Part shown: positions 61,695 through 64,000 of the stretch, piece after piece
Layout: the number at the start of each line of letters is the position of its first letter
How positions within the stretch are numbered: position 1 is the first letter of the stretch
Assembly: GCF_002896965.1 (NCBI RefSeq)
Contig: NZ_LYMM01000051.1
Coordinates: 124,001-188,000, forward strand
DNA length: 64,000 nt
Direction of reading: 5' to 3'
Origin: Novosphingobium guangzhouense
GTDB taxonomy: Bacteria; Pseudomonadota; Alphaproteobacteria; Sphingomonadales; Sphingomonadaceae
Notes under the pieces: generated by a model
What the model was told of the DNA's origin: nothing
The model's input: only the letters and a program-made list of their open reading frames with translations
Databases searched by the model: none
Made by a program: the position numbers and the translations under genes

Positions 61695-62051
61695 GCATTC
61701 AATATGTGTGAAATCTGATCAAAATTCAAGAAATGATCATAATTCTTGCGGGCGTTCTGGCTGGCAGCTTTTGGCGGTTCATGTTTGTGAACAGCTTGTG
61801 CGGATCAGGGCGCGAGTGCCTGCCGATTTTGGCCGCTTGCGCGAATTTTCCCGAAACCCCAGCGCCCTCGAACGCATCCATGGTCGATGCAATATCAGCC
61901 AATTCCCTGTTTACACGTAACAAACATGCGGCGATTGCCGCGAAACACAAACATTTGACACCTCCTGGCAAAGGGTGCACAAGTTGTTCACGGATATGAA
62001 CGCGTCGTTCTGATTCATGAACGAGGGGCGTCCAGGCGATCAGGGGCCGCA
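61695..62051. promoter_or_regulatory. Divergent control region: toxin-antitoxin pair and IclR gene
   Basis: A 357-base region without a credible gene; short open frames in it lack ribosome sites. Next to the antitoxin start are two TGATCA palindromes 18 bases apart (61716-61721 and 61734-61739, the latter within ATGATCAT), suitable for autoregulation. The AT-rich right part carries the GTTC/GAAC repeats before the IclR gene. Confidence 0.5.
61986..62022. promoter_or_regulatory. Two 16-base inverted repeats before the IclR gene
   Basis: GTTCA-N6-TGAAC (61986-62001) and GTTC-N8-GAAC (62007-62022) are two palindromes of equal length whose centres are 21 bases apart, two helical turns. They end 29 bases before the IclR start. 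The layout suits two IclR dimers and autoregulation. Confidence 0.6.
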
Positions 62052-62813
62052 ATGACCAACGATATCAAGTCTGCCGCACGTGTGCTCGACATGCTCGAAC
62101 TGTTTTCGACGCGGTGCGGCGGCCTGACCCTCAGCGAAGTGGCGCGCGGTCTGGACTTGCCCAAAAGCAGCACGCTGGGGCTGCTGCGCACGCTGCACAA
62201 TCGCGGCTACCTTGTTCGCGAGGATGAGGACGATACCTATCGGCTGAACGACATCATCCGGCGCGATGGCTTCGCGCGACACGGCCGCATCCTGCGCGTG
62301 GCGCCTCCGGTGATGCGTGCGCTGGCTTCGGAGGCAGGTGAGACGGTGTTGCTGGGCATGCCCGATGCGCCCGGCCTTGTGCGCCTGATCGCCAAGGAGG
62401 CATCGCCCTCCGACATCCGTTACGACATCGAATTGCCGCGCAAGGTGCCGGCCTACTGTACCGCGCTGGGCCGGGTGCTGCTGACGCGGCTGGATGCTGC
62501 CGGCGTGGAAGCGGCGCTTGATGCGGTGCCACGTGCGCCGCTGACGGGTTCGACGCGGGTGGACCGGGCCGCAGTGATCGACGCTGTGGCTGCCGCGCGT
62601 GAAACCGGCTTCGCGGTCGTGGAAGATGAATTCGCGGTAGGCGGGACAGGGGTTGCCGCGGTCATTCCGCTCGGCCCTGGTCAGCCGCTGGCCGCGCTGG
62701 GCCTGGCCTGCATTTCGCAGCGCTACCGGCAGGATCCGGCCCGCCTGCAGGCCAACCTTGGAGCCGCCATCGCGCGCATTGCCGACGCGATGGTGGGTCA
62801 AGGGAATATGTAA
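62052..62813 (+). CDS. IclR family transcriptional regulator
   Basis: A 253-residue protein with the N-terminal winged helix (SAARVLDMLELFSTRCGGLTLSEVARGLDLPKSSTLGLLRTL) and the C-terminal IclR ligand domain (RKVPAYCTALGRVLLTRLD, RETGFAVVEDEFAVGGTGVAAVI). It likely controls itself and the following amidohydrolase gene, 39 bases downstream. The ligand is unknown. Confidence 0.9.
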   Translation: MTNDIKSAARVLDMLELFSTRCGGLTLSEVARGLDLPKSSTLGLLRTLHNRGYLVREDEDDTYRLNDIIRRDGFARHGRILRVAPPVMRALASEAGETVLLGMPDAPGLVRLIAKEASPSDIRYDIELPRKVPAYCTALGRVLLTRLDAAGVEAALDAVPRAPLTGSTRVDRAAVIDAVAAARETGFAVVEDEFAVGGTGVAAVIPLGPGQPLAALGLACISQRYRQDPARLQANLGAAIARIADAMVGQGNM

Positions 62814-62852
62814 AAAGCCAGCTTGATCAGAAACATGACGGTCGCAAACATC

Positions 62853-64000
62853 ATGAATCATCCCTTCCGAAATATCGCGCGTTCCAGTGTGGCGCTTTGC
62901 GTCGCAGGCCTTGCGGGGGCGGCCATGGCAGCGCCTGCGGCGGATGCCGGACGCGAAGCATCGGTGCCACGCACCGACCGTCACGACTGGATCGTTCCCG
63001 GTGGCGACACCGACCATACTCCGCGCATGATCCCTGAACGGGCGGAGGCGCCGTCCGGCCGCGTCACGGTGCTGCGCGGCGGTCTTGTTTTTGACACGCA
63101 GTCCCTTCGGGTCGCACCGGGCAGCGTGGTGATGCAGGGGGAGAGGGTCATCGCGGTGCTTTCTCCCGACAGCACCGCATGGCCCGCCGATGCCAGGGTG
63201 ATCGACGTTGCGGGCAAGTTCGTGATGCCCGGCCTCATCGACATGCACGTCCACCTGACGTACCCGGACAACGCGACGCCTTACGACGTGCAGGCCGAGG
63301 ATGCCGACGGCGTGCTGCGTGGGGAGCGCAACTTGCGCTGGTTCATCGAAGCCGGATTCACGTCCGTGCGCGATCTTAACGGCGTGGGCGATGCGCCTTA
63401 TCGTCTTGCGGACTGGGCAGCCGAAGATGCGATCGCGGCCCCGCGCGTGTTCACTGCGGGCCACATTATTACGGGCACGGGTGGGCATGCCACGGAGCGT
63501 CCGGTGCGCCCGTCGCATGGGCCGGACTATGCCTGGGAACGCAACGGCGCGGACGCCTGGCGCGCTGCCGTGCGCGAAACGTTCAAGAAGGGCGCCAGCG
63601 TCATCAAGGTGGCCAGTCATTTCGCCCCGGATGAAATCCAGGCGGCGGTCGACGAAGCGCACCGCCTTGGCCTGAAGGTCACGTGCGACTGCGAGACGAT
63701 CTACACCCAGATGGCGGTCGAGGCCGGCATCGACATGATCGAGCACCCGCTGCCCCGCACAGACCGGACCATCGCCGAAATGGCGCAGCATCACACCGCC
63801 TCCGTACCGACACTGCAGGTCTACCAGAACGTGCTGGACCGCGCGGGCGGGTTCTGGGGATCGACTTCGCGCCGGTTCACGATGACGTCGGATGCGAACT
63901 TTGAACTGTTCCGCAAGATGAAGAAGGCGGGCATCGTCATGGGCGTCGGCACCGATACGATCGGCGATGCGAACAGGATGATCCCCAACATCTACATCGC
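62853..64000 (+). CDS. Exported metal-dependent amidohydrolase (3' truncated)
   Basis: An ATG at 62853 begins a signal peptide (NIARSSVALCVAGLAGAAMA); an ATG at 62835 in the same frame is possible. The frame stays open to the window end, giving 382 residues without stop. The amidohydrolase metal motif HVH is in MPGLIDMHVHLTYP, and TSVRDLNG, KKGASVIKVASHF and VMGVGTDTIG follow the imidazolonepropionase/prolidase-like branch. It probably hydrolyses an amide or cyclic amide in the periplasm. Confidence 0.85.
   Translation, partial: MNHPFRNIARSSVALCVAGLAGAAMAAPAADAGREASVPRTDRHDWIVPGGDTDHTPRMIPERAEAPSGRVTVLRGGLVFDTQSLRVAPGSVVMQGERVIAVLSPDSTAWPADARVIDVAGKFVMPGLIDMHVHLTYPDNATPYDVQAEDADGVLRGERNLRWFIEAGFTSVRDLNGVGDAPYRLADWAAEDAIAAPRVFTAGHIITGTGGHATERPVRPSHGPDYAWERNGADAWRAAVRETFKKGASVIKVASHFAPDEIQAAVDEAHRLGLKVTCDCETIYTQMAVEAGIDMIEHPLPRTDRTIAEMAQHHTASVPTLQVYQNVLDRAGGFWGSTSRRFTMTSDANFELFRKMKKAGIVMGVGTDTIGDANRMIPNIYI

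Noticed and set aside
61733..61999. Possible 88-residue gene between the antitoxin and IclR genes
   Set aside because: No ribosome site, composition unlike the neighbours, and it covers the likely operator sites.
62040..63794. Long minus-strand frame opposite the IclR and amidohydrolase genes
   Set aside because: Both sense-strand proteins have clear family motifs; the antisense product does not.

Overview
The window looks like part of a secondary replicon (megaplasmid or chromid) of a sphingomonad, probably Novosphingobium or a close relative. The evidence is high GC, four TonB-dependent receptors of the sphingomonad catabolic type, many short-overlap operons, palindromic repeats of a kind common in this order, and a complete plasmid replication and partition block (parB, two palindromic parS-like sites, parA, an iteron origin and repA) at about 42.4-46.6 kb. 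The genus is an inference from gene content.

Layout. 0-10.5 kb holds the end of a TonB receptor, then a minus-strand operon (SAM methyltransferase, a 119-residue unknown, fumarate-reductase-like flavoprotein, GlcD/VAO-type FAD oxidase, zinc-free MDR reductase), a divergent HapK/RedY-like plus SDR pair, an MmgE/PrpD plus MDR pair and a GntR regulator. 10.7-26.5 kb holds a TonB receptor, an MFS carrier, a plus operon (tandem alpha/beta-hydrolase-fold protein, MFS, second FAD oxidase, bicupin) and two minus operons (family III CoA-transferase, leuC, leuD; then VOC protein, alpha/beta-fold protein, membrane protein, unknown). 26.7-37.5 kb holds a cysteine hydrolase, two NodB-fold deacetylase-like proteins, a TonB receptor, two luciferase-like flavin monooxygenases, an exported hydrolase, an Asp/Glu-racemase-fold protein and a GPH-type transporter. 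37.6-40.9 kb holds a LysR regulator, a membrane-anchored hydrolase and a nitrilase-fold protein lacking its catalytic residues.

After the replication block come a LysR regulator and a tripartite RND efflux operon (46.6-53.7 kb), a winged-helix regulator with a divergent TonB receptor (53.7-57.2 kb), a glutathione-dependent formaldehyde oxidation operon with a divergent LysR gene (57.2-60.6 kb), a RES/Xre toxin-antitoxin pair (60.6-61.7 kb), and an IclR regulator followed by an amidohydrolase cut by the window end.

Read together, the first 40 kb resembles an undescribed catabolic island. TonB receptors and MFS carriers would import a substrate; flavin monooxygenases, FAD oxidases and amide or ring hydrolases would open it; and CoA-transferase, LeuCD-type hydro-lyase, PrpD and reductases would process dicarboxylate-like products. 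The substrate cannot be read from sequence, but the mix of luciferase-like monooxygenases, RutB-like hydrolase and PuuE-like proteins suggests a nitrogen-containing ring or amide. A palindrome GATATA-N4-TATATC occurs at two promoters of the island and suggests a shared regulator. Several enzymes have lost the textbook catalytic residues of their families. No tRNA, rRNA, CRISPR array or insertion sequence was seen.
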